Positions 10,260 through 21,095 of a stretch of 64,000 nucleotides of DNA are shown here, one piece after another; the stretch's first letter is position 1, and each line of letters starts with the position of its first letter. The notes under the pieces are model-generated. The model saw only the letters and a list, made by a program, of their open reading frames with translations. It made no database searches and was not told the DNA's origin. This DNA comes from Prorocentrum cordatum (taxonomy: Eukaryota > Sar > Dinophyceae > Prorocentrales > Prorocentraceae). The position numbers and the translations under genes were made by a program. The DNA is taken from NCBI GenBank assembly GCA_963575745.1, contig CAUYUJ010014174.1, positions 97,001-161,000 of the forward strand, in the 5' to 3' direction.

Positions 10260-10746
10260 AGGTCTCAAGACTGCCCGAGGTCTCCAGAGACCTTTGGAGA
10301 CCTTTCGAGATCTTCAGAGGCTGCCGACGTCGTCGTCTTTGTAGTCTTTGCCGTCTTTGCTGTCTTTGAAGCCGTCGTCGTCGTCACCGTCGTCGTGGTC
10401 GTCGTCGTCGTCTTCTTCTTTGTCCTCATCCTCGTCATCGTCGTTGGTGTTGTCGTCGCAGCCGCCGCCGCCATCGTCGTCGTCGTTGTCGTCATCGTGT
10501 TTGTCTTTGTTTTTGTCGTCGGCGTCATCGTCGTCGTCGTCTTCGGGGGCCTCGAAGGGCTTCCAGGGATCTCTTCAGGCCTCCAAGACCTATGGAGACC
10601 TTCACAGGCAGCTATCGTCGTCCTGGTCCTCGTTCTCATCCTCATCGTCGTGTGCGTGTTCACCAAGGGCCTCGGAGGTCCTTCAGACGCCACCCAAGGC
10701 CTTCGGAGACCTTCTGAGACCGACCTCTGGAGACCTTCAGAGGCGG

Positions 10747-10782
<36 letters not shown>

Positions 10783-10800
10783 TCGTCGTTTGGCACCAGG
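10260..10800. repeat. GGAGACCTT repeats and (GTC)n tracts
   Basis: Scattered GGAGACCTTC motifs (10262-10320, 10555-10745) are interleaved with GTC/CGT triplet tracts (10330-10550, 10745-10795). No gene. Confidence 0.85.
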
Positions 10801-11210
10801 GCGCCCCCCGCGGGGCCCGACCACGTTGCTGTTCCCCCACTAAACGGACGTTAAGGGTGATGAATACAAGACAAGTTCCATCTCGATGGGCGGCGGGGGT
10901 AGAGTTCGAAATTCGGCGAACATGGGGCGAACTCCGAACCCTACCCCCGACTCCCATCGTTTCAGGGGGGTCGATGGTTGGCGGGGGTCGGGTTCGGATG
11001 TCGCTACCTAGCAATCATGCCTCCGCCTGGATCTGTTCACCGCGCGGGATCTATGGGTCCCCCGCCCCAGCGGGCTGGAAAAGGAGTGGGGGGAACGGGA
11101 ACAGGCACAGGCAATCCCACGCTGTGGTCCAGGAGCACGGAACGAGCTCGAGACCGCATCCTGGCCAGCCGCAAGGCTTGGGCCATGAGCCGGCCTGCAG
11201 ACGAGTCTCA
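10801..11210. other. Unassigned stretch
   Basis: It contains two related GGCGGGGGT(A/C)G segments near 10890 and 10980, otherwise non-repetitive. No gene recognised. Confidence 0.45.
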
Positions 11211-11217
11211 GGAGGAA

Positions 11218-11375
11218 CAGAAGCACACTGACATAATTAATCCTCGATTCCCCAGAACATGGCAAAATATGGGAAGTGGGGGGAAGACAGAAACCCAGAA
11301 AACATAGGAACATATGGGGAATGTTTTTATTTGTGTGTATTTATTTGCGTGTGTCCTGGGGCCCCTTCATGAGTC
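11218..11375. mobile_element. Family B element, copy 1
   Basis: Family B is about 150 bases long. It starts near CACACAGACACAA, contains (T)CGATTCCCCAGAA..ATATGGGAAGTGGGGGGAAGA in the middle, and ends ATTTGTGTGTCCCAGGGCCCC. The ends are imperfectly inverted (A/C-rich CACACA against TGTGTG). This copy has ACTGACATAATTAATCCTCG near its left end and ends at GGGGCCCCTTCATG. There are six copies in the window. Confidence 0.85.
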
Positions 11376-11449
11376 AAGTGCTCGCGTCTGTGCGGCTCGA
11401 CCGCCAGCTCACGCATGGCAGCACCTTATGAGCCGTTGGGCTCGTTGAC

Positions 11450-11582
11450 TCCTCCTCCTCCTCCTTCTTCTCCTCCTCCTCCTCCTCCTCCTTCTCCTCC
11501 TCCTCCTCCTCCTCCTCCCTCCTCTCCCTCCTCCTCCTCCTCCTCCCTCCTCCCTTTCCTTCCCCTCCTCCTCCTCCTCCGG
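11450..11582. repeat. (CCT)n microsatellite
   Basis: Imperfect CCT/CTC triplets over about 130 bases. Confidence 0.93.
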
Positions 11583-11634
11583 AGCCGAAACAGGAAGGGG
11601 GGAGGGTCGGGCGTGGCCAGGACGAGGGCACATC

Positions 11635-11790
11635 TTCTCCATAGCGCTCTGGAACGCTCTCAGAACGTTCCGCAACGCTCGGAGGCGGCCGCGGCGCCCG
11701 GGACATTCTCCAGGGCCATCATCGGATCTCAGAGAGTCCCGATGGATCCTCACCCGATGTCTGCACCTCCGTCCTGGCTCCGTTTCGGCA
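11635..11790. repeat. Family H repeat, copy 1
   Basis: It contains GGAACGCTC, GGCGGCCGCGGCGCCCG.GACAT and CCTCACCCGATGTC...CGTCCTGGCTCCG, in the same order as 29228-29372 and 42905-43040. No coding motif. Confidence 0.75.
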
Positions 11791-11904
11791 TGCCTCGTGT
11801 GTTCTTCTGCGCCCCAGTCCGGGGGGGCCCAGGCATGCCCCTCCGATTGATCCTCCCCCAAACGTGGGGGACCGAAGAATGACATAAACATAAATACTCC
11901 CCAG

Positions 11905-12057
11905 GCGATGCTTAAGAAAACCTAAGTTTTCGGCCAGAGTCTCGATTATTCTTAAGTTTTCAATGTGAATCCCCAGATTTTGACAGAAGTTCTGGGTTTT
12001 ATTCACTTTCTGAGACTCTGAATTTCTTAACCCATGATTTCTTAAGCATTTCGCAGG
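11905..12057. repeat. AT-rich foldback element
   Basis: The ends are inverted: ATGCTTAAGAAA near 11907 and TTTCTTAAGCAT near 12040. Further matched blocks (AGAGTCTC against GAGACTCT) lie inward, with several TTAAG steps. The AT-rich composition contrasts with its surroundings. No gene. Confidence 0.65.
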
Positions 12058-12189
12058 GTGTATCTGGAGGTCCGCGCGGTCAAGGGAGGGGGGCGTCGGC
12101 GCCGACCCGAGAAGCCCGCGAGGGCCTCCGGGTGTTCCTGTGTGTGTCATCTCTCGCCTCCTGGGGGAAGGGGTCCAGCACCCCAGGGG

Positions 12190-12330
12190 TCTGAGATCTC
12201 CTCCTCCCCCTCCTCCTCCCCTCCCCCCTCCCCTCCTCCTCCCCCTCCCCCTCCCCCCCCTCCTCCCCCTCCCCCCTCCCCTCCCCCTCCCCCTCCCCCT
12301 CCCCCTCCCATCCCCCTCCTCCCCTCCCAT
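12190..12330. repeat. (CCT/CCCCT)n microsatellite
   Basis: Pyrimidine tract of CTCC/CCCCTCC steps. Confidence 0.93.
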
Positions 12331-12845
12331 ATCCTAAGATGGGATTATTGTTATCACTTGGACGGCGCCGGCTCCAACCAGAACCAGAACCCCTCCTCTC
12401 CTCCCTCCTCCTTCTTCTCTTCCTCCCCAACTTTACTCATGCACAGACTTACTCTTACCAAGACTCATTTATACTAAGACCTAGTCATACTCAGACTTAT
12501 TCATACTCGGACTTTCTCATGATCAGATTCATTAATATTCAGACCAAGTCATACTCAGACTTACTCACACTCAGTCTCGCTATCCTAAGATGGGGTTATT
12601 GTTATTACTTGGACGCCTCCTGCTCCTTCTCCTCCTCCTCCTTCCTCTTCTAGTGCCCTCCTCTTCTCGTCTCCTCCTACTCGGACTCACTCATACTCAG
12701 AATTACTCATCCCCAGACTTACTCATACACAGACTTCCTACTCATACTCAGACTTACTCATACCCAGACGTACTCATACACATACTTACTGATACCCAGA
12801 TCTACGCATACTCAGACCTTCTCTTTGTCTGACTTACTCAACACA
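12331..12845. repeat. TACTCAGACT short tandem repeats with duplicated leader
   Basis: TACTCA(T)ACTCAGACTTACTCAT-like 10-12 base steps fill 12435-12570 and 12680-12840. Each half is preceded by the leader TATCCTAAGATGGG(A/G)TTATTG (12331 and 12580), so about 250 bases appear duplicated head to tail. Confidence 0.85.
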
Positions 12846-12857
12846 CATCAGATTTGG

Positions 12858-13255
12858 AGGATGTCTCAGGCGGGGCGCTGGTTTCAGCACCCCTAAGGGG
12901 AGCCGCCAGGGGTGAATGCACGGGCCCCTTCGCGGCCATTTTGTGGGGATGTCTCACGCGGTTTGCTGGTTGTCATGCTCAACATCGTTGGTCTTCATAT
13001 GAGGTTTTGAGGATGTCTCAGGCGGGGCGCTGGTTTCAGCACCCCTCAGAGGAGCCGCCAGGGGTGTTTTCACGGGCCTGTTCGCGGCCAGTTTGTGGGG
13101 ATGTCTCAGGCGGTTTGGCTGTTATGGTTGGCAGACTCGTCTGCGTTTAGAGCATTTTGTCAGGATGTCTCAGGCGGGGCGCTGGTTTCAGCACCCTTAA
13201 AAGGAGCCGCCAGGGGGTAGGACACGGGCCCGTTCGCGGCCAGAATATTGAGGAG
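12858..13255. repeat. 152-bp tandem repeat, three copies
   Basis: GGATGTCTCAGGCGGGGCGC starts at 12858, 13011 and 13163. Each copy continues through GGTTTCAGCACCC, GGAGCCGCCAGGG and a CACGGGCC..TTCGCGGCCA segment. A partial internal repeat (GGATGTCTCA.GCGGTTTG) lies mid-unit. No gene. Confidence 0.92.
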
Positions 13256-13693
13256 GGGGAATGAATGGGAGGCCCATGTTCAATCATACTCAAAGCTCAC
13301 TCTGACTCATACTCACTGACTAGTATTAGGAGTCACTCGTCTTCGTCGGCCCTGTCGCCCACGTGGACGCGCTATTATAGTCAAACGCTCATGAACAGAC
13401 GCTCACTATGGCATGACATGAAACATGAGATGCACATATGGGGAGCTCCACGCAGTGAGTAATTATGTTTATGGCAGCCTTCCCGGGGGCCCCCAAACGG
13501 GGTGGTGACCACACCGTGCGGTGAGTAGGTGGGGATTCTGGGTCACCGCACGGTTCTAGGACTCGGGTCGTTCTCCGAGGACGTCTCGGGCGACAGGGGC
13601 CTCCGAGGTCCCAAAACCGTGCGCTGACGGACCGTGCGGTGAGGGGGATTTCGAGGTCACCGCACGGTCTGTCACCGCACCGGTTCGGGACTC
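13256..13693. repeat. CCGTGCGGTGA palindrome cluster
   Basis: From 13505 to 13685 the words CCGTGCGGTGA and its complement TCACCGCACGG occur about five times in alternating orientation, so the segment can fold into several alternative hairpins. The upstream 250 bases show nothing recognisable. Confidence 0.75.
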
Positions 13694-13866
13694 CATATCG
13701 GATTTTCGACGAAAAATAACAAAGGCCCCCAAACATACTTCAAAAAGGTCAAACAATACAACAGAAAATAAACCCCATACTATTTTTGGTGGATGTTGTT
13801 TTGATTATGTTTGGGGTATTTTTTTTTCGTGGAAAATTCCCCTGTAGGGGGACATGCCCGACTTAG
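13694..13866. mobile_element. Family A element, copy with intact right end
   Basis: The right terminus TGTAGGGGGACATGCCCGAC (13847-13866) is intact. The inner left arm GGATTTTCGACGAAAA (13694) is the complement of the right inner arm found in other copies (TTTCGTCGAAAATCC). The outer left terminus is lost. It shares CAAAAAGGTCAAACAATA with the element at 60067. Confidence 0.8.
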
Positions 13867-13984
13867 TCCTGGTTTCGTCTTGGCCGGCAGCCGAAGAGGG
13901 AGCGCTGGCTGTGGGGGGGAAGGGCGGGCGGCCTCCTGCCGAGGCGGCGGCGGCCGGACGCCGCTGATGGAGGCGGGCCGGCGC

Positions 13985-14076
13985 GCTTCGTCGTCCTCGT
14001 CCTCCTCGTCCTCGCCCTCGTCCTCGCCCTCGTCCTCGTCCTCGTCCTCGCCCTCGTCCTCGTCCTCGTCCTCGTT

Positions 14077-14131
<55 letters not shown>

Positions 14132-14143
14132 TCGTCGTCGTAG
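13985..14143. repeat. (CGTCCT)n microsatellite
   Basis: Hexamer CGTCCT/CGCCCT steps end in (GTC). Reading frames give S-only or R/G-only peptides. Confidence 0.93.
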
Positions 14144-14164
14144 CGTGTTCCCGGGGGACCATCG

Positions 14165-14760
14165 GCGTCTCACCAGGGGTGCGGCTGCGCCGGGAGGCGA
14201 TGTACGCGCGCGGGCCGGGACTCCCTAGGCACCCGCGCGTGGCGAAAAGAGTCCGATTGGGGAGTGTTTCGCCACCCAGAGATCCGTCACCAGAGATCCG
14301 ATGTCGTGAGTTTTTCAGTGCGCAGTCCCCCAAATTCTCAACACACTCCCCAGGACCGGTTCTTCATCCTGAGTCCTTGTTTGACGGTCCAGGGGCCCCG
14401 CGAGGGCCATTATAGAGGCCGAAGATTGAGAAACACCTCCGTTATCATTTTTTCACGTTGGATCTTTGGGTCGTCCTCGACCTCGTGCGAGGGGCGGCGG
14501 CCACTTCAGGGGTGCGGGTGCGCCAGGAGTCGAGGTCTGCTCGCGGGCGGGGGCTCCCCCGGCCCCCGCGCTTGGTGAAAAAATCCTGGCGGGTTTTTTG
14601 TTCAGCCATTCGGCCCTCCCCGGGCCCCGGGGCCGTGAGCAAAACGACTCAGGATTCGGATGAAAAATGGGTCCCGGGGAAGGGGTCCAGACCCCTGGGG
14701 GTGGACGTTGTGAAAAGATCACGACGTCGGGGGTCTGGGTCAGGGTCGACTCCACGAAAG
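14165..14760. repeat. Family I repeat, two diverged direct copies
   Basis: The segment beginning CAGGGGTGCGG(C/G)TGCGCC(G/A)GGAG occurs at 14172 and 14507. The stretch 14345-14445 (CACTCCCCAGGAC, then TTGTTTGACGGTCC) recurs at 58484-58670. No gene. Confidence 0.7.
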
Positions 14761-15418
14761 GGTGACCCTTCGCCGGAGTGACCTTTGGTGCGGTGCCCAT
14801 TGGCGTCCCCCGATCGCCGAACGCGATGCGATAGTGATTAGCGTCTTGCGCGCTTGTGTTTGGGCCCCCCCGCCCTGCTGTCCGAATAAGAGTGCGCTGT
14901 TTTTTCCACCTGTGCTCACGCCCACGCACCGCCTGGTGTATGGCTTGCCTGTCTGTCTGTCGCCCTCCCCCCAGCCGCGCACCGAAGGTCACTCTTAGTT
15001 TGCCCAGAGTCACTCCTGCAAGTCGGCGTCACCCCAGCATACTGATACTATGCGTGCGTCGCCCACCCCCAGGGGCGACGCGCCTACCGAGAAATCTTGT
15101 TGTATGTGCGTCGTGGCGGGCGCTTTCTGGCCACACCGCTGGGGAAGCGAGATACTACAAGATGGGTACACCATACGTTCGGGCCGGACGCGCGCCTCCA
15201 AGGATAACATATAGTATTGGTATGTATTTGCGCGTCCCATCCAAAGAAGTCCGTGCTGACCTCCAACAGCTTATGGTTACACCTTTCTGCTCGTGTTGCG
15301 CAGGCCCCAACGGATTCGAAAGGAAGGCCCGGAGAGGCTCCAGAGATTGACACAATGCTTCAAAAAAGCTTCCTGGCACGCGTTCCAGTAGGCACCCGTG
15401 TACTGGGTGCGCTCAGAG
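14761..15418. other. Unassigned stretch
   Basis: Non-repetitive in this window. Several short frames on both strands show no recognised motif. Confidence 0.45.
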
Positions 15419-15419
15419 A

Positions 15420-15635
15420 AGAGAGGAGGAGGAGGAGGAGGAGGAGGAGGAGGAGGAGGAGGAGGAGGAGGAGAGGAGGAGCAGGAGGAGGAGGAGGAGC
15501 AGGAGGAGGAGGAGGAGGAGGGAGGAGGAGGAGGAGGAGGAGGAGGAGGAGGAGCAGGAGGAGGAGGAGCAGGAGGAGGAGGAGCAGGGGGAGGAGGCGG
15601 AGGAGGAGGAGGAGGCGGAGGAGGAGGAGAGAGGC
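15420..15635. repeat. (GGA)n microsatellite
   Basis: Nearly pure GGA triplets with a few GCA interruptions, about 210 bases. Confidence 0.95.
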
Positions 15636-15774
15636 CGTGCGCACTGTGTCCCTGGCCGTTCGTGGAGCTCCAGGAGGGGGCACGCTCCGTGCGAGGGGCG
15701 CGCCGCCCTCGGCGGCGCGCGAGCTTCCACGGGCACAGAACGACACGTTTGACACTGTTCTTGTGAGATCAGCT

Positions 15775-15935
15775 CGTTCTAAGGATTGCAAAAAACACGA
15801 AGGATTGCAAAAAACGAAGGATTGCAAAAAAACGAAGGATTGCAAAAAAACGAAGGATTGCAAAAAAAACGAAGGATTGCAAAAAAACTAAGGGTTTTTT
15901 GCAATCCTAGGTTTTTTTGCAATCCTTCGTTCTCG
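15775..15935. repeat. AAGGATTGCAAAAAACG tandem repeat with inverted partner
   Basis: Six units of about 17-20 bases (AAGGATTGCAAAAAA + CG) at 15780-15888 are followed at 15893-15932 by two units in opposite orientation (TTTTTTGCAATCCT), forming a hairpin with a very short loop. Confidence 0.92.
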
Positions 15936-16224
15936 GATGCTTTGGCTCGGGGAGGGATGCTGAGGACGAGGAGGGAAGGGGAACACAGGATGAAGGGGGC
16001 TCGGGAGGAGGAAGGAGGTGAAGCGGGTGAGGGAGCACAAAGGAGGGGCACACCGAAGAGCGGGGAAGACAGGGAGGAGGAGGAGGAGGAGGAGGAGGAG
16101 GAGGTGAAGGAACAGGGATCCCTTCCAGTGAGACGCCGGCGTGGAAAATGAAGAGTATAAGATGTTGGGAAGAGGGAGAACGGGAAGAGGTGGACAAGGG
16201 GACTGCAGTGGACCGGGGATGATG
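15936..16224. repeat. GGA/GAG-rich tract
   Basis: A purine-rich stretch with a (GGA)n core at 16075-16105. No gene. Confidence 0.75.
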
Positions 16225-16480
16225 ACGGCGATGACGCTGATGATGATGACGATGACTATGTCGACGACGACGTCGACGACGACCAACCAGATGTTGATGA
16301 TGCGGATGTTGATGCTGAAAAGTACGATGACGATGATGGCGATGGTGATCAGGATGCTGATGATAATGGTGATAATGATGGTTGTTGTGTTGGTGATGGT
16401 GAAGGTGATCCTGACCATGACGATGACGACCAAGACGACGGGGATGAGGATGCTAACGATGACGATGATCATGACCCTGG
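16225..16480. repeat. (GAT/GAC)n low-complexity tract
   Basis: Degenerate GATGATGACGAT-type triplets over about 250 bases. Frames give D-, M- or I/V-only peptides. Confidence 0.9.
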
Positions 16481-16519
16481 CTAGAAATTGAGCTCGCGCG
16501 AAGCGCGCGCGATGGTTCT

Positions 16520-16570
16520 AATACAATATATATATAGAGATATGTATATATATATATATATATATATCCT
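16520..16570. repeat. (TA)n microsatellite
   Basis: TATATA runs at 16524-16567. Confidence 0.93.
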
Positions 16571-16624
16571 CTTCCTATACTTTTATAAGCCCGGGCGGGG
16601 GGAAAACCAATCCCCCCCCCAAAA

Positions 16625-17250
16625 CGGGACTCCCGGGACCTGGGGCTTTGGGGCCCTCCAGACGGGCCTCGAAGCGGCCACCGGGCCTCGCAAGGCGTTT
16701 TGCCAAGCCTTCCCAGCAAACTTAGGGCGATCAGGGTGTCATCGGAGACGTCCCAGAGACCCCCAAGACAGCACAAGAGCGCTCCAAGAGTGACCGACGT
16801 GACCTCAAGATGGCCCAAGAGGCCTCCAGGACGGCCCCAAAGAGGCCTCCAAGAGCACTCCCAAGAAGGCCCCCCGGATGAAAAGTCATTGACTTTCTGT
16901 GCGTTTTGGTGAATTTTGGGGTTCTCCTCTTTTCGGCTTCCCGATGCTCCAAGACGGCGGTCTTCTGTGCGTCCGAAGCCGCCTGGGAGGCTCCCAAATC
17001 GCCCCGCAACCATCCGAAAGGGCTTCTAGGCAGCCCAAGGGAGCCCCAAAACGGCACAACACGGGTCCAAGATGGCCCTCAGAGAGCCCCATGGCGGCCC
17101 AAGATGGCCCAAAGACACCCTCCGAAGAATTCCAAATCGTGATCCGGTCGTTCAGGGAGACGGCGGTTGGAGGCAGGGTGGCCCGAGGAAGCCCCCGGAG
17201 GCCCCCAGAAAGGGCCCAGGAGGCCTCCAGAAGGCCTTAAGAAAACCCGA
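16625..17250. repeat. Family D block, inverted, with conserved core
   Basis: CCAAGA/GGCCTCC quasi-periodic arms surround a core at 16875-16955. Its reverse complement carries GTCTTGGAGC then GAAGCCGAAAAG, matching the cores at 4251 and 42332. Confidence 0.82.
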
Positions 17251-17515
17251 AACAACTTTTGTGAGCCCCCTAGAGGCTCTCCAGGGAGGAGCCTCCGCAA
17301 AAAAGAGCTGAGGAGGATGGGGAGAATGCGCAGTGTATAGCGAAAAGTAAGAAAAATAAGCATGAAGGAAGGATAACGAATAACATCATTATAGCGGCGA
17401 TGCCGGAAAAGGCAACCAGGAATTATCGCTAAATTGTCGGCTTGGCCTTCCTGCCATTCCGCCTGCATACCAAACTTCAAGGACCAAGGTGCATGGCGCG
17501 AAGCGCCACTGCAGT
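17251..17515. other. Unassigned stretch
   Basis: No motif or repeat recognised. Confidence 0.4.
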
Positions 17516-17519
17516 CTTG

Positions 17520-17585
17520 TATATCTACATATATATATATATATGTATATATGTATATATATATATATATATATTATACATATAT
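17520..17585. repeat. (TA)n microsatellite
   Basis: TATATA runs interrupted by TG, followed by a GGGCCC(C)TTTAGGGCCCC block that recurs at 17655. Confidence 0.9.
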
Positions 17586-18030
17586 ACGCTATAAAATATT
17601 GGGGCCCTTTAGGGCCCCTTTTGGAGCCAGTTGGTGGCCAACAGGAGCCCCAAAGGGCCCCTTTAGGGTCCTTTTCTTCACCCCCCATTTGTATTACCCC
17701 CCTTTGCCGCCCGCCCGATCCCCGTCAGGACCCCAGCCAGGACCTCCATCCTAAGAGGGAAAGGAGACAGGGAAGGGCATCGACCTGACTGCGACGTTCC
17801 TTGCCGTTGTTCCTCAACTCCCATGGGATTCCACCCGCCTCCGTTGTGTCAGCTCTACCTCTGGGCACCTCCGCTGGGCATGTGTCCTTTTCGTTGTTAC
17901 AGCCACCTCCGGGCAAGCATTACTGGTGGCTGGCTCGTTGCGCCGACGCCCCAGGGGGAGTTCCAGAAGACCCAAGAACCAATTGAACCTTAGCACGCCA
18001 GGCACCCCTGTGGCAAGCCAAAGGGGACAA
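17586..18030. other. Unassigned stretch with AGGGCCCCTTT repeats
   Basis: Two AGGGCCCCTTT-type blocks near 17605 and 17660, otherwise nothing recognised. Confidence 0.4.
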
Positions 18031-18032
18031 CG

Positions 18033-18158
18033 AATCTATTGGGCTTCGGCCCATCCCGCCACCCTGCTTGGGTTGTTTGACCCCGCTGGGGCCAAATCGA
18101 TTGGGCTTCGGCCCATCCCGCCACCCTGCTTGGGTCGTTTGACCCCGCTGGGGCCAGT
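18033..18158. repeat. 63-bp tandem duplication
   Basis: ATTGGGCTTCGGCCCATCCC...GACCCCGCTGGGGCCA occurs twice, 63 bases apart (18037 and 18100), with one or two differences, so it is a recent duplication. Each unit holds two small GGGC...GCCC hairpins. Confidence 0.95.
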
Positions 18159-18224
18159 GCGCATTCGCGTGGCAGCCGGCACCCTCTGACGTGGTTGGGC
18201 CCGCGTTGGTTGGTAGGGCTTGCG

Positions 18225-18284
18225 GTGATGACGACCACGACGACGACGACGCCGACGCTGACAACGACGACGACGACGACTACG

Positions 18285-18320
<36 letters not shown>

Positions 18321-18330
18321 GCTGCGGCGG

Positions 18331-18370
<40 letters not shown>

Positions 18371-18545
18371 AACGACCATGACGACGCCGTCGCCGATGGC
18401 GTCGACCTCGACGATGACGACCACGTTGAATTCGACGACCTCGACGTCGACGAGACGACGTCACCGTCGTCGACGCCGAGGTCGGCGCTGGCGAGCACGG
18501 CGTGGAGGGCCCCGCCAACGACGTCGACCCTGACGACGACGGTGA
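18225..18545. repeat. (GAC/GGC)n low-complexity tract
   Basis: GAC, GGC and GACGGC triplet runs. The plus frame is D/G-rich and continues open to 19633, but only through further repeats, so I do not call a gene. Confidence 0.88.
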
Positions 18546-19006
18546 CGTCGGCCCCCGGTGGCCGCAGGGGGCGCGAGGGATACCCGCGCGTCACGGTCTG
18601 GACCTGTGAGAGCTCTGCTCGCCTCCAGGGGGCTGCACGGGAGGACCGCACTGCGCGCGCACCGTCCGCCGCGATGTCACTCCTGACTTCTCCTCCTCCT
18701 CCTCCTCCTTCTCCTCGACCTCCTCCTCCTCCTCCTCTTCCTACCTGGTCCTCTTCCTCCGCCTCCTCGTCCTCCTCCTCCTCCTGCTCCTCCGCCGGCG
18801 ACCTGGAAGATCCGAGCCGAACTGGATCGAGTGTGGTCCAGCCCTACCCCATACGGGTGCACTCGACGTTGGGCTTTCGGATACTGTCTCCGTCGGCGGC
18901 GAGGCAGAGGCAGTCCGCACCAGCCTGGGGCGAATCGGGGGCACCTGTAGGCAAATTGTCCAGCGTGCAAGAGACAGAGAGAGAGAGAGAGAGAGATAGA
19001 AAGAGA
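18546..19006. repeat. CCT tract and GA run with unassigned spacers
   Basis: (CCT)n at 18690-18800 and a (GA)n run at 18970-19000. The intervening sequence shows no motif. Confidence 0.75.
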
Positions 19007-19190
19007 GAGTCGAAGAAGAAACAACGCTATAAACATAAACTATTGGCGCTCCGCGTGGATTCCCGGGGCCCGCCCGGTGGCGCCTCCGGCGCCGCCCCTG
19101 GCGTGCTCCGCGCGCCAGCGCCAGGGCGGGGGGCCCAGCGCGGATCTAAGTTCGCGCGGAGCGTCAAAAGTTTGTGTTCATGGCGAATTG
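19007..19190. mobile_element. Family E element, copy 1
   Basis: Family E has long inverted ends: TCGAAGAAGAAACAAC, then CATAAACTATTGGCGCTCCG at the left, and GCGCGGAGCGTCAAAAGTTT then TTCATG at the right. Inside is a GC-rich palindromic middle (GGCGCC, GGGCCC and CGCGCG steps). Copies lie at 52091 and 54568, with partial ones at 32648 and 53520. Confidence 0.85.
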
Positions 19191-19192
19191 GC

Positions 19193-19300
19193 TTCTCCCT
19201 CTCTCTCTCTCTCTCTCTCTCTCGAGAGAGAGAGAGAGAGAGAGAGAAAAGAGAGAGAGAGAGAGAGAAAGAGAAAGAGAGAGTGAGAGAGAGAGAGGGA
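19193..19300. repeat. Perfect (CT)n(GA)n palindrome
   Basis: About 28 bases of CT steps meet GA steps at CTCGAG (near 19222), then (GA)n continues to about 19300. It can extrude as a long AT-free hairpin. Confidence 0.95.
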
Positions 19301-19516
19301 GAGCAAAGACGCGGGAGGCCGCGCGGCGGAGAGGGAAGCAGGCGCTCAGACGTGGAAGAGTTCCGCAGCGGCGCGGGCCAGGTGCGGCCGGCAGGGGCCG
19401 CGGGGACCGCGGCGGGGCTCTCGGAGGCACCCGCCGGGGCCCCCTCGGCTGCAGGCGCCGGTCGAGTGCGGAGCCCTGGCCAGTTTGAATCCGCGGTCCT
19501 GACCTGCAGGGGTATC
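19301..19516. other. Unassigned GC-rich stretch
   Basis: No recognised motif. Confidence 0.4.
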
Positions 19517-19706
19517 GGGCCGGACGAAAGGGGGGGATTGGGAAAGGGGGGGTTACGAAATCTGCTGCATGCAGCTGGTTTCGGCCCCACCGAGGGGCCC
19601 ATTCTTCGGTACATAGCCGCCTCCGGCGCCTAGAGGCGCCAGGAAAATCAGCTACGTGAGCTGATTCTCAAACCCCCCCTTTGCTATCCCCTCCTTTCGC
19701 CTGGCC
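19517..19706. mobile_element. Family F element, copy 1
   Basis: Ends: GGGCCGGACGAAAGGGGGGG at left and the complement of GGCCAGGCGAAAGGAGGGGA at right. It contains two internal palindromes, CTGCTGCATGCAGCTGG and AATCAGCTACGTGAGCTGAT. Copy 2 at 56449-56639 is visibly near-identical, suggesting recent movement or duplication. No open frame of note. Confidence 0.88.
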
Positions 19707-20512
19707 CGAGGGTACGGTTCACATGCGGCTGCCCAGCACCATGATGTGCCAACCTACTCTTTCTGCTTCGACCACCAGAAAGGATTTCCAGCACCAGGAA
19801 AGGAAGTACCGAAACTTGAGGGTCGTCACGTGTCGGGCCCTGGGAGGCGATGCTCGTTCGACACTGCTTCGACACTTTTCTGGGCTCTCGAAATGATTTC
19901 TGGGATGTGGTCCTTGAGTACGACGGGAACAGCATGAGCCTGGCAGTGGCCTCTGCCTGCTTTGGGCTGGGCTCGCCGTCGCTGCTGCCGCGGACGAGGA
20001 CAGACAGGACGACGAACGACGACGGCGGCGTCCAGCAGATGTCGGCGCCTGGCATCGGCAGCGGCCCTCCCGGGCGCGCAGGCGGCTGGCATCGGCAGCA
20101 AGGACGTCCGCCGGGTGCCTCATCCGGGGCGCGGCGCGGGGGACTGGACGGGGACGAGGAGCTAACAGAGGGAAGACGCGGGACGGCGAACGCTTCGCCG
20201 AAAGGGTGGTCAGGAGGCAGAGAGGAAGGAGGAAACGGATGGGGAGGACGAGGAGGAGGAGGAGGTCGTTCCCTTCTTCCTTCTCCTACCTCTTGGTCTG
20301 GCGCGTCTTTTGCCTGGTGGTGGCCTGGAGTAGACCCGCGCGGCGCCAAGCCAGCAGCAGCAGCGCGACCACTCGCAGCTGCAAGCTCGAGGGAGGAGAA
20401 GGAGGGGCATGAAGGGGGGGAGGAGGCGGCGCAGGAGGTCCCGTGTTCAGTTCTGGCCGACATCGGACATGCAAGCCGCCAAGTTGTTGTTTCACTTCCT
20501 GATGTTCTTCGA
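19707..20512. other. Unassigned stretch, no gene recognised
   Basis: Open frames exist on both strands (plus from 19850, minus to 19684), but both depend on the neighbouring CCT tract for their length and neither shows a known motif. Confidence 0.45.
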
Positions 20513-20632
20513 CCCCTCCTCCTCCTCCTCCTCCTCCTCCTCCTCCTCCTCCTCCTCCTCCTCCTCCTCCTCCTCCTCCTCCTCCTCCTCTTCCTCCCTC
20601 TCCGCCTCCTCCTCCTCCTCCTCCTCGGCCCG
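20513..20632. repeat. (CCT)n microsatellite
   Basis: About 75 bases of uninterrupted CCT plus flanking imperfect units. Confidence 0.96.
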
Positions 20633-20939
20633 CTCTGCTCCCCGGACAATGTGCGACCGGCTCCGTGCGCTCGTCGTGCGACGCGCTCGGCAGTGAGCAG
20701 CCGCAGAGCCGAGGGCGGGTCACCGCCGCGCTGCGTCGCCCAGCCCGCTGGAAAAAGCGTAGTGCTCTCACATTCGTTGTTGCGACGTGCGCGGCGGCGA
20801 TCGGGCGCGGCGCACTGCTCGCGCGATCAGTGGAACGAATGGAGGCGGCAACTGTGTCCGTGGGGGCCGTGTTTTTTCGAGAGGAACGTCCAAGCGATCT
20901 ATGTTATGTCACGCCGATGCCGACAGCGATGTTATCAAA

Positions 20940-21095
20940 CTACAGTGCCGTTGTTAATACATGATCCGCGTGCGGATCATGCATTAAACGTGTAGGGATT
21001 TAGTATTAAAAGTATTAAAGTTATTATTACATTAGTCATGTATTAAACATCATATGTGTTTAAACATCATATGTATTAACATCTGCCCTGTAAGG
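20940..21095. mobile_element. Family G element, copy 1
   Basis: An AT-rich element starts CAGTGCCGTTGTTAATACAT, then the 20-base hairpin ATGATCCGCGTGCGGATCAT, then TATTAAAC repeats, and ends ATGTATTAACATCTGCCCTG. It matches 37653-37835 from end to end. Confidence 0.85.

Noticed and set aside
19850-20995. 381-codon plus frame and 321-codon minus frame
   Set aside because: Both owe their length to a CCT tract and GC-rich sequence. No motif, and the two overlap fully.
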